Source of the DNA: Isoetes taiwanensis
Lineage: Eukaryota > Streptophyta > Lycopodiopsida > Isoetales > Isoetaceae
Length of the DNA stretch: 64,000 nt
NCBI GenBank assembly: GCA_021234155.1
Contig: JAJEKV010000027.1
Coordinates: 4,710,623-4,774,622 of the forward strand
Direction: 5' to 3'
The notes under the pieces were generated by a model. It had not been told where the DNA came from. It saw nothing but the letters and a program-made list of their open reading frames with translations, and searched no databases. A program made the translations under genes and the position numbers. Numbering within the stretch: position 1 is the stretch's first letter; every line of letters starts with the position of its first letter. Below, in pieces: positions 35,955-47,599 of the stretch.

Positions 35955-38900
35955 ATGGATACTTCAGGATTCATCACCTCTTTGGTGACTTCTTTAATCT
36001 TATTACTTCTTATTTTTCTTGTATATTGGTGGTGTTCCAAGCATCCTTGTAATTTTGTAATTTACTACCCAACGCCCATTTTGAATGGCCCGGGTGCACC
36101 ACATGACGCTCAGTTTAGAAGTCCCTGGAAATGGATTGTAGATGCATGGCAGGCTACTGAAGAGGAGATTGTGTTGGTAGCTGGCCTCGATGCTGCAGTT
36201 TATTTGAACTTGCTTGACACAGGTAAACGTCTTTTCTTTTTAAGATTTAACAAGAACTATCTTTCTGTTCTTTAAAAGAGAGCATTTAGATTTTGATGCA
36301 AAGGATATCTATGAAATGGATGATATTTGTGCTTTTTCATTGTTGAGAAGAATGTTGTTGCATAGTGTAGGATAGTGTAGACAATTTGTATTTATCATGC
36401 GAGATGTGGTTAATCTGGAAAAATTGGGAGTTAATCTGACCATATGGTATCCACCAAGATGGTTAATCCGGCCACCTGGTATCAGCCAAGAAGGTTAACT
36501 CGGCCATTCAATATCAGCTATCTAGTCAATCCGTCCAAAAAGTGGTTAATCCAGCCAGAAAACTAGACATTGAACTACACGGCAGGCACAAAAATTTCAT
36601 CAAATGGTTCTTGCTGTTTCATTGGCGGCTTGATGCACTTTGAAAAGCATGCCAATCGCTTTGTCTAATGTCAGATTGATGAAGAGAGGAAGAAATTTGA
36701 GGCAAAGCCGAGTCGGATCGATAATAAATAGCCCAAAAATTGCTGGTTTTTGGGATTCACACTGTGCATTTCTTCGTGGATGATACCGGATGGTTGGATT
36801 AACCACATCCCGCATGATAAATATAGACTGGCATGTAGGATATGGATGTCATCTTTCTAGCTTCTTCATAAGATTACAAAAAGGTGGGACTCGTTGTCAA
36901 ATTCATATTCCACTTTGCAGCTCTGAAGATTTTGGGTTTTAGTGCAATATTTGGCATTCCTGTGCTTGTACCGCTTGCAACAACAAGCAACCAATTGAAA
37001 CAAAGTGTTGGAAATAATTCAACAACGAGCACCTATGTAAATTCCACATTTAGCGGCTTTGACACACTGAATATGGCCAATCTAAAGGTTTGAAGTTATG
37101 ATGTTATAAATTTATATGAATTTTCAGTTGCTATTTATTATATCACTGATATTTTTGCTTATTTCAATGGTATGCTTTTTGTGCAGCAAAATGATCCAAA
37201 AATGTGGGCATTTCTTGTTGGTGTCTATTGGTTATCTATTGCATGTTATATGGTGCTTTGGAAAAAATATAAACATATCATTCTACTTAGGGGCAAGGGT
37301 AGTTCGTCACTACAATCTAAGCCTGAACATTACACTGTTCTAGTAAGAGACATACCCCCTGAGAAGAATGGTACCTTCATGGAACAAGTTGATACCTATT
37401 TCCGACAGATTCATCGAGGAACTTATGAAACATCTATAGTCATGACTAATTTCAAGAAGGTAGCTTTGAATATTGTAGCAAGTCTTTCCTTGTTATTTTC
37501 ATGGAGTAATTGTGGAATTTTAGGTTTTTAAATGTTGGAAAGAATTGGAGAAATATATGAAGAAGTTAGCCCATGTTGAGATAGCCTTTGCGAAATCTAA
37601 AACTAAGAAAGATCAAGAAGCTACTCGTCCTTCCCATAAGACGGGAATTTTAGGAATTTGGGGTCAAAAGGTGGATTCAATGGATTTTTACCGAGACAAA
37701 ATTAAGGAATTGAAATTGAAGTATGAAGATGAAAAGAAGAGGACCTTAGCTGAAGAGAAGCAATCGTCAGCATTGGTCATCTTTAACAATAGGATGGTAG
37801 CAGCTGCTGTAGGACAGTCTGTGCATTCACGGTTTACTCAACAATGGCATACAAGCCTGGCTCCTCAACCTCATGACATTGTTTGGAACAATTTGTCTAT
37901 CCCATTTTATCAGCGCTTGATAAGACAAACAGTGGTCTATGCATTTGTTTTTCTAACAATTTGTTTTTCCATGATTCCCATCACCTTTATTTCTGCATTT
38001 ACAACATTAACCAATCTTCAAAAGGCACTTCCTTTTTTAAGGCCTATTGTGAATATAACTATTATTAATTCTGCACTAGAAGCCTACCTCCCTCAGCTAG
38101 TCCTTATCATCTTCTTAAAACTTTTGCCAATATTTCTTCATTTTCTATCTAAATTAGAGGGAATTTCTGCTCAAAGTGATATGATGTGGGCTACTTCTGG
38201 GAAGTTCTTCTATTGCATAGTTTTTAATGTCTTTCTAGGTGTAGCTCTCTCAAGCTCATTGTTTGATAGGCTAAGCCAAATTGAAAAGGAACCCGGCAGC
38301 ATTATGAGTCTTCTTGGTGAATCACTCACAAGTGCATCTTCATTCTTTGTAACTTTTATTGCTCTCAAGTAAGTGCTTCTGTCTCAAGCAAGTGCTGCAA
38401 TAGTTTATTCAACTTTAAAACTTAAATTATAAAGATGGACAGGTTTTTTGTTGGTCATGGATCAGAAGTGTCACGGATTTTACCCCTTATAAAGTATCAC
38501 CTCAAGCGTATGTATGCTAAAACTGCAGAAGAAATTCGAGAGGCCTGGGAACCTGACTCCTTTAAGTATTCCACAAGTGTTCCAACTGATCTTTTGATAT
38601 TAACAATTGCGATTTGCTATGCTGTGATTGCACCCATGGTGCTTCCATTTGGATTAGTCTATTTTGCTCTAGGTTGGATTGTTCTTCGAAACCAGGTGTG
38701 TTTCTATTCTATTGAACTTTATCTTTCATATTTTAATAATTTGTATGCTGATTTTTTCAATTTTATTAGGCTCTAAAAGTCTATGTACCAAAATTTGAAA
38801 GTGGAGGGAGGATGTGGCCGCATATACATAACAGAATTGTGGTAGTAGTTCTGATTTCCCAGCTTGCAAATATAGCTTTCTTTACTGCAAAAAATTTTGC

Positions 38901-39096
38901 ATATACCTTTTTCCTGGTGCCACTTCCCTTTCTAACCATTATATTTGGATATATTTGTCATAAGACCTTCTATCATGCATTTGAAGTGACTCCACTTTCA
39001 GTTGCAAGCATTGAAGTCGAGGAAATGCCTGTAATATCTACCATTGTAGGGGCTTATACTCCTATGTGCTTGTCTGCACAGTATGATGAGCTCTAG
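35955..39096 (+). CDS. OSCA3: OSCA/CSC1-like mechanosensitive cation channel, ERD4 (OSCA3) type
   Basis: Spliced CDS join(35955..36222, 36921..37087, 37187..37459, 37524..38368, 38443..38695, 38770..39096) gives 710 residues with consistent phases and GT-AG introns, a usual OSCA length. The N-terminal membrane segment (about residues 7-24) is followed by an IYYPTPIL stretch. Then come WIVDAWQATEEEIV and DAAVYL, a second hydrophobic span ending VLVPLAT, the cytosolic domain (HYTVLVRDIPPE about residue 180; coiled helices to about 330), and the conserved DIVWNNL (about 354-360) before a multi-spanning membrane region. That region contains LRNQALKVYVP and MWPHIHNRI. The FDTLNMANL and ALKFFVGHGSE segments are closest to ERD4/OSCA3. 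The family forms dimeric, osmotically or mechanically gated cation channels in plant membranes; ERD4 in Arabidopsis is named for early dehydration induction. The substrate ion and regulation here are inferred. Intron 1 (698 bp) holds a MITE (36389-36823). AATAAA at 39233-39238 is a candidate poly(A) signal. Confidence 0.93.
36389..36823. mobile_element. TIR MITE, copy 2, in intron 1 of the OSCA3-like gene
   Basis: The ends are TATTTATCATGCGAGATGTG and, on the reverse strand, TATTTATCATGCGGGATGTG, each continuing GTTAATC. Internally GGTTAATCCGGCCACCTGGT-like units repeat about four times next to the left end, and the core (AAAGCATGCCAATCGCTTTG, GATGAAGAGAGGAAG) matches 16447-16895 in the same orientation. 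It does not touch the splice sites of intron 1. Confidence 0.8.
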
Positions 39097-39232
39097 ATAT
39101 ACGTCTAATATAACATCATCATCATCATAAAGACAACATAATAAGGGGCTTGTATAATAGTTATATTTCTACACAAATGCAAAAAGAAGAAGAAGAATCA
39201 ATTTTACCTCATACCACAATGCAATAAAGAAT

Positions 39233-39238
39233 TTTTGT
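39233..39238 (+). terminator. Candidate polyadenylation signal of the OSCA3-like gene
   Basis: AATAAA 137 bases after the stop codon in an AT-rich flank. Confidence 0.45.
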
Positions 39239-39280
39239 AGACGTCAATTCTTTATGACATATATAATGTGCTGCATCGGA

Positions 39281-39425
39281 TATTTTATTGTTCATCGATC
39301 GGTCTATGAGATCCAAAAAAGGAGCACAACGGATGTATTACTGTTGGTTTAGGAAACTCCCTGTCCTGAAGGATTTTTAAGAGAAAGATCGTCGCAGTAA
39401 TAAGAATGCTGACAAATTGTATAAA
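39281..39425 (-). repeat. SINE-like repeat, copy with broken 3' stem
   Basis: The minus strand is colinear with copies at 20-185 and 46313-46480: TATTACTGCGACGATCTTTC, CTTCAGGACAGGGAG, GTGCTCC, GGATCTCATAGACCGAT and an AATAAAAT end. The left half of the 3' stem (AGACC) is kept but the right half reads GATGA, so the hairpin is lost in this copy. It is the most diverged copy and lies just downstream of the OSCA3-like gene. Confidence 0.6.
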
Positions 39426-40995
39426 TGTACATTATGAAATATTGTAGTACATGTTAAGGCAATGTCACAGAACAATTGAGCATGCATATCTACGACCCCT
39501 TGATGATATAATTCCAGCAACTACACTGAAGCCGTGCTTAATATCACATGCAGCGACTAGGTGGGCCTGACCAACTCAGCGTAGCGCACCCGAGTGTGAC
39601 CACATGCTGGACATCTATGAAGAGTGTGATATTCATCCTTAATGGCTCCCACTTGGCAGCACTGACAAAGCCCATCTTGGCATGGCTCGCCAATCTATCT
39701 GCCTGTCTCAATTCGGAGATGGTGTACAACTCTACAAATTGTGGTGATGAGTCTACACCTTTTTATGGGCAAATGGATACGCAGGTAGTGTTATGGGCTC
39801 TGTTCTAGTGTTGGGTTAAGTGGCACTGACATCCCAAATGTGCTAAGAAAGCAAGTATTAATATATTGCCTCAAGCTATGACGATTCTCTTATGTTTGCA
39901 TTTGTATGCATTTGTGCTCCTGCACATAATCACAGTGTAAGTCAGGTTGGGGAGACAAGCATCATCCGTACTGACCAGCTTCTGAAAGTAGATGATGTGG
40001 CGGGCAAGGTGCTCTTTGAAGAGGCAAGAAACTTGTCTCTTGCAGCTGAATCCGAAGGGAACTTTAGTAAAGATGTACATATTAGATGTGTGTCAATGTG
40101 ATAATAAGAACATCATACCTACACTCTAGTCGAGGTCCAAGTGGAGCTCTTTCTTTGGGACTTTGTCTTGCCCTACTAAAAGAATTTCAAATTCTTAAAT
40201 CTGTCATGAGAACGATGGTTCTCCTTTGATTATAAACTTGCAAGAGATTTGAGATCCATTTCCTATTGCAAAGCCATAAGCATTCCAACCTTTCGCCTTG
40301 AAAGTCAAAAGTTAACTCCATCATACTTATTATGCAATATATTTTCTCTGTATTTGCTAGCAGTAGCCCTATATAAATTTTTTATTTAAACAAGGTGTCC
40401 AGGCACTATGGATTGCCCCAATACCAGTGTCGCTGGGCATAAGTCGAGAACCTGTGTGAACAGGAACCCGTTTTGAAATATCTCCCTTTGGTCCAATACC
40501 TTCTTTGTTTCCATCTGTACTGTAGATTAGATGTCCAGTCTCATATCTCTCAGTCTCATCTGGTGCCGAAGCTGCCTCGCATGATGCCGTCATATTGATC
40601 CTTGGTCGGTTCATCCTTGATTTTTACAATTATTTCTTTGCCTGTAAATATTCGGGGTATCGTCCCAAACCACATTTTCTTTCTAAGGCTCAATCTCGAG
40701 TAGGAGGTTCTATTCTATCTAATAATCTTAAGCAGTAGCCACATCTCGTAAGCATTTTAACTACAAAATTGATCTGTACTAACCTTCATGCCTAAAGAAG
40801 AAGAAAAAATGAAAGAAGAAGCGCATGTCCAAGCACCCATTCAAACAAAAAACCTCAAATAAGTCGTTATATCTATTTACCATTCCATCCATCCAAATTG
40901 CTTTTACTAAGAACAATACAACACAATAGATTATCGCTAAAAGTGGGGTATCTTGGACGCATGCTACTAGTTTAAATATTGGATTGCCCCTGATA
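39426..40995. other. No gene recognised
   Basis: A 69-codon plus-strand frame at 39892-40101 contains a polar stretch (GETSIIRTDQLLKVDDVAGK) that reads like real protein, but I cannot assign it and no exon partners were seen. The rest has no supported feature. Confidence 0.35.
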
Positions 40996-41360
40996 AAGGG
41001 CAATTCATTAGGGAGAGGGTTGGTTTTGGCATATTATAGCATATTCTGGACAGATAAAAAATCTAACGGCTACAATGTTTTAGCTTTTTTCCAGCACCGA
41101 GAAACTTTTTTGTATCGTTTTTAATAGCGTATACCAAAGGTTTATAATTTTTTAGCTTTTTCCCCGCTATGAGAAACTTTTATTATTTTTCTTTAGGACG
41201 ATACGTCAAAGGTTTCAGGGCCTTTCTACGCCGGAAAACACGAAATACCCTAATGGAAGATCCATTACTCAATCCTTCTTTTGGTCTGATGTGGTGCTTC
41301 TATGAGAAGGTCAAAGGGCCACTCTTGGAGTTTGTAGCTGTAGATGGTATCGCCTAAAAT
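40996..41360. repeat. Dispersed repeat, copy 1
   Basis: Starts GGGCAATTCATTAGGGAGAG and carries GCATATTATAGCATATT and a CTAACGGC motif. A related sequence at 48056-48390 starts GGGCAATTCGTTAGGGGGAG with GCATATTATAGG and CTGACGGCC. Similarity fades after the first 120 bp. The class is unknown; no coding content is evident. Confidence 0.5.
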
Positions 41361-43364
41361 TTAGTGGATTTTTCAAGTTCTTTATATCTTGTATATAACA
41401 AGCAAGGTTAGACCTCCTGGTGCCAGATCAAGGGTTTTATGGAGAAGTTATGCTCTTCGCTGGTTAGATCAACTCTCTTGCGTAGAAATGGGACACAACT
41501 TCTTGTTTATTGCTCGCCAAAATCTTCAAAAGAATTGGAGATAGTGGAGATTGTGAATGCTTAAGCCTAGGTGTTTCATGGAAAAAGGATTGCAGCACAA
41601 GCCGCTTGATGAATGCTCTTGGGTAAGATAGCTAGGACTTTCTGCAAAAAAGAAAATATCAATAAACAAATCTATTTTGGATGTAGAATAAATTATATGG
41701 CTATTGTCTCTTCTTCCTTCTCTTTTGATCTTCTTCCGGAAGTGGACATTGTGACTACCATAATGACTAGCAAATATGGCCGAATAAACACGTTAATTAT
41801 TTGCCAATTTAAATGTGTTCCTTGATACCGTGAGGAAGGCCAAGTGAAGGAAGTACTTGACAGCGCTGCATTTTCTTGAAAACAATACTTATTGCATGTT
41901 TGTGGGAAAGATTTGGAATATGGCAAGAGGTGCAGTTTTCTATGATTCAGAGTAACCTAGATTCTTTCACAATTTTAGGTGACCATCTGATCCATTTCTT
42001 TGCTTGTTGTGTAAGTTTGGTTAATGTCAATGAGGCATACCTATCCGAAGCACACCAAGTGTTATTCAACGCAATTGAGATGAATTTTCTATCATTGAGT
42101 GCTTTAATTTTAGTGCATAGCAATTGGGAGAGAGCTGCAAATGTCGCCATGCACTTGCTTATCCATGTTCTTACTCATCTATTTTCAAATTTTAATTCTG
42201 CTCACATAGTAAGCTTAATTTTTGTTGAGGATAGGACAACATGATCCAAGTACATTTCTATACAAAGCAGCTCCTTTCGTCGCCTTCCTTTATTTATTCC
42301 TATTTCAGTATCATTTAAGGCTACCTGTAGGAGTTGAAGAGCCTTTGCAAAGAGAAACAAATGCCATAAATATATTATACTGTTGAGTAATGACAAATTG
42401 TACACAAGTTGCAAGTTGCTGTAAGTGGCAAATTTGGCTATTCGCAAAACGTGGATGGATAGGAAAAACAAACAAAGTGCTAGACAACACACTTGGAAGC
42501 CATGGCAATCTGATGCTATAAATAGGTATGAAATATGATAGATTTAAAGATTGAATTCTTTACTTTGATCAACCATTAATGCGCAAGAAATTAGTTGTAT
42601 CCCAAGATGCTGACTTGGCAGGACAGATTTTAGTAAATCATCAAGACAATCAATTTGCATTTTCGTCTACATCAATTTGCATCTTTGAAAAGAACGTGAT
42701 GAACCAAAACCTTTGTTGTAACCCTAATCTACTTTGTGATGTATTTTTCTGTAGCTTATTTTCCAAAATAATAGGCCTTCCTTTCCGTGATTATGGTCTA
42801 TGATTTTATATGAACAATTAGATTCAAATCATTCAATGACACTATATGATAAGCCGGAAAGCATAGTTATCGTGAATGCTTATTTCATGCTATACTAAAA
42901 AACTGCCATTTTTGCAGAGTTTATTAGGGCACAAGTGTGGTTTGAATCTGTGACCTTTGATGCAGCATAGGTCCTCATTGTGGCAGGTGATGCAAGTGGT
43001 GTAATAAATCTTTGAGATCTAGAGAAGGCTAAAAGTAAGGTATCATTCATTTTTTTTTCTCAATTAATGTTGTTAAAATTTTCAAGCTTTTACCTTGATG
43101 CAGTTGGATAGGCATATTCACCTCTTATTCCTTAATCTATACCGTACGTAAAGTTCCTCGTTTGTGGGGTATGCAAGTACAAAATTTGCTATACTGTATA
43201 ACAAGATTCGCAAAATACTATAAGATTTCAAGCGTAATACTATATGGTGTTGATTTCGTACGTGCAAAATACAATTATGAGGGCTCTCGCTGCCCTACGT
43301 CACCCCCCATGTGAATATGCACCCAAACCAAAGGGGGTTTAAGGGGGATTTTAATTTAAATGTG
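41361..43364. other. No gene recognised
   Basis: Several overlapping ORFs around 41.7-42.5 kb appear on both strands, with no motif, intron structure or homologous copy. Not called. Confidence 0.4.
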
Positions 43365-43480
43365 TTGGACCCAATGGTTGTGTTAATTAATGTCAATGGT
43401 AGTTATGTGTTGGTTGTTAATATCAATGGTTGTTATGTGTTGGGGGATTTAATTTTATATGTTGGATGTTAATGGTTTGT
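43365..43480. repeat. Imperfect minisatellite, about 35-bp unit
   Basis: Three to four variants of TTAATGTCAATGGTTGTTATGTGTTGG follow one another. A UUCG-type hairpin follows at 43500-43514. Confidence 0.6.
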
Positions 43481-43499
43481 GTTGCAAAAAAATTTTTTT

Positions 43500-43514
43500 G
43501 GCCCCTTCGGGGCC
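43500..43514 (+). repeat. GC hairpin with TTCG loop
   Basis: GGCCCCTTCGGGGCC is a perfect stem closed by C(TTCG)G, in an otherwise AT-rich setting after a run of T. The purpose is unknown; it could be a rare stable transposon or transcript structure. Confidence 0.6.
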
Positions 43515-44144
43515 TTAGGGACGCCACACACACCCCCTGACAAAAATTTTAGAATTCAAACTAGAAAAAAACTAGAATTCATTTAAGGCTTTCATCACCT
43601 GTAGCTTTTGAATTTCATCACAATAAAACAAATAGAAAAGTAAAAGTTACCATAAAGATAGAGCAGATTGATCCCATTATTCTGAAAGTCATAAAGTTTG
43701 CAACACCCATACACAAACATTTTTCAACTGGAATTTAACAAAGACCTTTTGGCCTCCATGGATTCTTGTGGTGAGAAACCAAAGTGGGAAACTTTTCTGC
43801 TTGTTAGCACAAGGATCTAGAAGCCTCAAAATCTAAAAATACATGGTAATTTTTTGCAAGCTTCATTCGGAATGAGCCATAAAACAATATCCAATAGCGC
43901 AATCCTGTATTAATCAACTGGTAGGATGTGAAAGCCTACCAAACCCGGCCGGAAAATTGCTGTTTTAGTATAGATAACTTAACCAAACAAATCCATATCA
44001 TACACTATCAAAAAGATCTCGGAGAGAGCTTTCCAAACCAATAAAAATCATCTCAAACAGAGCTCTGGATCAAAAGTTATGATAAGAAATGTGTTGCCGG
44101 CGGGGAAACTGCACTACATGCGCCCTTCAAGCCCTTCATGTGCC

Positions 44145-44314
44145 CATTATGCACCACACACACAAAAAGAGGGCTTTTGTTGTGAGCCATTGGTTGTTGA
44201 CCATTATGCACCACACGCACAAAAAAGGGCTTTTGTTGTGAGCCATTGGTTGTTGACCATTATGCACCACACACACACAAAAAGGGCTGTTGTTGTGAGC
44301 CATTGGTTGTTGAC
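44145..44314. repeat. Three-copy tandem repeat, 56-57 bp unit
   Basis: Units at 44145-44201, 44202-44257 and 44258-44314 share CATTATGCACCACAC(ACAC)AA and TGTGAGCCATTGGTTGTTGA, with over 90 percent identity by eye. The array ends in CATTAG and a run of A. Confidence 0.9.
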
Positions 44315-44479
44315 CATTAGAAAAAAAAAAGCTAAAATCAATGGCTCAGAAATGGTGCACTCTAGATGTACGCATTAGTACATCCATTTGAATACATCAC
44401 GAAATCATAGGAAAACCTTAGTGAAAAGCGTACAAAAACACAAAGAAAACCCCCTGTTATTATGCTACATATGGGGCAC

Positions 44480-44700
44480 TGTTGAGATTGTAATATGGAT
44501 TTCCATCCATCCATAAAGTTTTTGCGTCTGGATCGCTTGATACAAATCTAAAGATATGGGATATCAATGCATTCATGCATACAAAGGGCACACATGTGGG
44601 TTTAATTGCCTTAAGTTCAGCCCTGATAGTCACTGGGTGGTTTCTGGCAGCGAAGACAATACTGTCAAAGTGGGATCTGCTGGAGCTATTGAACACTCAC
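44480..44700 (+). pseudogene. Katanin p80-like WD40 repeat fragment (pseudogene)
   Basis: A plus-strand frame reads FASGSLDTNLKIWDI, then after frame disruption KFSPDSHWVVSGSEDNTVKV. These are consecutive WD40 blades diagnostic of the katanin p80 (B1) microtubule-severing regulatory subunit (SLDTNLKIWD and VSGGEDNTVK). The intervening linker is damaged (the HTYKGHTRG-type segment reads HTKGTHVG) and a frameshift separates the two blocks. The sequence after NTVKV runs into GSAGA, as though the following blade had been deleted. No flanking exons, start or poly(A) were found. It is a non-functional fragment, retroposed or captured. Confidence 0.8.
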
Positions 44701-45836
44701 CAGAATGTGTTTGAATGTTTTAGTTAGAATGTGTTTGAATGCTTGTCTTATGTTCTAAAGTACTTGTATCATGGTTTCAGGTTTTGACGATACGTAGGAG
44801 AGGTACCTCGTGAAGAGCATGCATGCCTTAGAAAACTATCTAAACCAACACATAGGCCATATTGACCAGTTGATATAGTGGCTCTCTCCCACATTCCTCA
44901 CGGAAGCAGCCAAATAACCTAAATCGTTTGAAATATTCACCTTCTGGTTCATATTCCCAGTGTAAACTAAATATGAACAGTTTTGGCATTCCCATGCAGA
45001 ACATGGGCCTTATAAATAAAGTTTTATCTGTTCAAAAATGTGATAAAATCCATCATTCATTGATTGCGTAGAACAAGTTATATGTGAATGCTGGTGTTTT
45101 GGTATCTAGACAAGCACAGAGGCCATATAGGCCACCTGATGTCTTTGATCCTTGGAGGTAGTGACATGATATTGGAAGGAATTGGTATGCATTTCTTAGG
45201 TGATATTTCTGATAAAAGTTCTATTCTTCAACGCGTAATGGCAAAGACAAGAGTATTGGTTACAATCACATGCATTATCAATGTTACAAAATTGTTTAAA
45301 TCAAAGTGCAGTTCTATCTAAATGGAAAATTTTCATAGCAGTTATACTGGCTTCTTCCTCTCATGTCATCCATCTATTATTAATTCTGAAGTGCCATAGT
45401 TGTAGAAGGAGGAAGCAAGTCAACTTAATGATTATAATATGGGAAGAGAGTGCCTGGAAAAATGGCAAGTCTAAGTGTTAAAAGAAGGCTGGACCACCTG
45501 CCATGGCATGTACATAAAACCTAAAGAGATGTAGCTTACAAGGATGGTTAAGCATTCCATTTTATCAGATAACAAAGACCAACTTTGCAAACTAGGCTAT
45601 GGGTTTTGTGCATTACAAAGGGGAGGGAAAAAAGCTTTATCATTGTCGTTCAACTTTTTTCGTAGGCATTACTTTGTCCAATGCTTAGGAAGATTTTGCT
45701 TTTGCATGGCCACTTTTTTTTTTTGAAGAATTGTGTCATCAATAAATTAAAAGAATGGTAATGTTACAAAGCAAGTGAGGAGGAAGGAGAACTGCCCCAA
45801 AGAGACAGCGATATCTCGACACTCCACAACAAACTC
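44701..45836. other. No gene recognised
   Basis: Short unsupported ORFs only. A (T)10 run occurs at 45715-45724. Confidence 0.4.
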
Positions 45837-46480
45837 ACAGAATAGAATAGAATAGAATAGATTTTTGATTGGGAAAATTCCAAATATACCCCTCAAGTTT
45901 ACAAATATTCCAAAAATACCTCTAGAAATAAGGTATTTAGCTCAAATGGCAACAACTTTTTGGTGATCAACTAACTAAAAAAGTGCTCTTCATGAAACTT
46001 GTAGATGAAAGTGAGGGCTATCCAATACCAGTAGAATCGTCTAAAACGAAATTGGAATCTTCAACTTATAGTGTTTTAAGTAAGTGCTATAAAAAATGGC
46101 ATAAATGAGCATAACTTGTGAATTTCAACTCCAATTTCGATGAACTTGCTGTTGTTCGGAAGATCTTATCTTAATCTATAATGTTTGTGTGGACAACTTT
46201 TGAATTTGAGGAGCAACAAAAACTCTATTGCCAATTTTCCAAAAATGCTCTTCATTTTGGAGGGTATTTTTGGAATTTTTGCAAACTTAAGGGGTATATT
46301 TGGAATTTTCCCTAGATTTTTTAATGTCCACGGAGACCAATAGGTCATGGGACCCATACAATGGGCTAGTACAATCATTACTACTAGGATTAAAAAACCC
46401 CTGCCTCGAAAGGTTTTCAAGGGAAAAACCTTTGCAGTAATGATGATACTAGACAAACGGAGATAATGACTACTGAGGGC
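45837..46480 (-). repeat. SINE-like repeat with (TATTC)n tail, split by a MITE
   Basis: The body at 46313-46480 matches the copy at 20-185 on the opposite strand: CATTACTGCAAAGGTTTTTC, CTTTCGAGGCAGGGGTTTTT, ATGGGTCCCATGACC and GTCTCCGTGGACATTAAAAA. Stem GACC-TATT-GGTC spans 46335-46346. The tail of AGAAT units (45838-45860) is separated from the body by the 446-bp MITE at 45867-46312. The 5' start contains TTTGTCTAGTATCATTACTG, a possible degenerate A box. Confidence 0.75.
45867..46312. mobile_element. Mutator-type MITE nested in the SINE tail
   Basis: Long terminal inverted repeats of about 50 bp begin GGGAAAATTCCAAATATACC on the left (45871) and on the reverse strand of the right end. The flanking 9-bp sequence TAGATTTTT is duplicated exactly (45858-45866 and 46313-46321), leaving GATT as an extra at the left edge. 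Length 442-446 bp, no ORF. A 9-bp duplication with long inverted ends points to a Mutator-derived MITE. Confidence 0.8.
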
Positions 46481-46699
46481 TCAGTAATTGTAGACGTTTA
46501 TCTAGAATCTCAAGTACGTATAATGCCAAGTCATGCACAGATGGTGCTCTGAGAGGTTGTGGAAGCGTAGAATGGAATGCTAAGGTCAAAAAATGATTCC
46601 GGACTATCTCAAAAGCAGGGCGACTCAGAAGAGTATGGCTTTCATCTTCAATAACCTGTAACTGGCAACAGAAAAATGTAACAGAAAAATTGCAACTCT

Positions 46700-47260
46700 A
46701 CTGCTGTACAAACTGACCATCACCATCTACAACACCCAAGAAGTCTCACCAAATGGCAAACTTCCACTCTACTAATCCCGGGAACACCAGAACGCTTTGA
46801 AATAGCTTGTACCTGAGTCGAGGAATCAGAGAGGCTGCAGCCTGCTGAATCCCCTGAAAGATCCACAACCACCGCCGCTTCCAAATCAGCCACACCAACT
46901 AAGGCACGCACAAATGCAAGGCTTGCTGGCGCAAGAGCGGCCAAGCACCAGGATACACATGAAGCAGCAACTGCTGGCTAGTCAATCTCACCTGAAACAG
47001 AGCCCTAACCCAATCCCAGGCAGCCTGCAAGTGAGGGCATAAAACCAGACAATGCTCCACAGTCTCACGATGAAGGCCACAACAAGGGCAGAGAGGGTTC
47101 ACACCCGGCCTAAACTGACTCACACGGGCATTCACCCTGATACAGCGGTGCACCACCTGCCACAGAAGCACCCTAACCTTCGGTGGGGGAAGTGAGCTCC
47201 ATGTCCACGTCCAAACTGAGCGCCATCGAGAACTCGGAAGCTGCAGAGACCACTTGCCTG
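46700..47260 (-). pseudogene. LINE zf-RVT fragment (L1-type C-terminus)
   Basis: The minus strand encodes a zinc-binding reverse-transcriptase domain: LPPPKVRVLLWQVVHRC, then CPCCGLHRETVEHCLVLCPH and LQAAWDWV. This is the C..C...H...C zf-RVT module that follows the RT in plant L1-type LINEs. The frame continues with typical tryptophan-rich residues but shifts near 46940. No RT core, 5' part or tail is next to it, so this is an internal fragment unrelated in sequence to the LINE at 29-31 kb. It is GC-richer than its surroundings. Confidence 0.85.
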
Positions 47261-47472
47261 AAGGGGGCAGTGTGTCATGAATAGCCAGCACCCGGTAACA
47301 AGACCGCACAAAACAAAGAAGACACAACATCCGGATGAACCTTCCAAACCTGCACCACCACATCATCTTGGTCATTGATAAGCATTTAATTAGTTCAAAC
47401 AATGGCATCAGTAGAAATAGGTCCAATTTGTTGATCTTTGTCCTCTCCTGTTGATATCTATGCATTTATGTT

Positions 47473-47598
47473 GAAGCGGCGAAATATATAAAGTGCCTGA
47501 GACATATACTAAACAATTTTGCATGTGCAACTATATCGAAACAACAAAATATATAAGGTGCTTGAGACACACTAAATAATTTTGCATGTGTGACTGGG
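47473..47598. repeat. Two-copy tandem duplication, about 62-bp unit
   Basis: Units beginning GAAGCGGCGAAATATATAAA and GAAACAACAAAATATATAAG both continue through TTTTGCATGTG. Non-coding. Confidence 0.7.
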
Positions 47599-47599
47599 C

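Noticed and set aside
41693..42492. Overlapping 60-120 codon ORFs on both strands
   Set aside because: No motif, no consistent splice structure, no homologous copy; expected by chance in AT-rich DNA.
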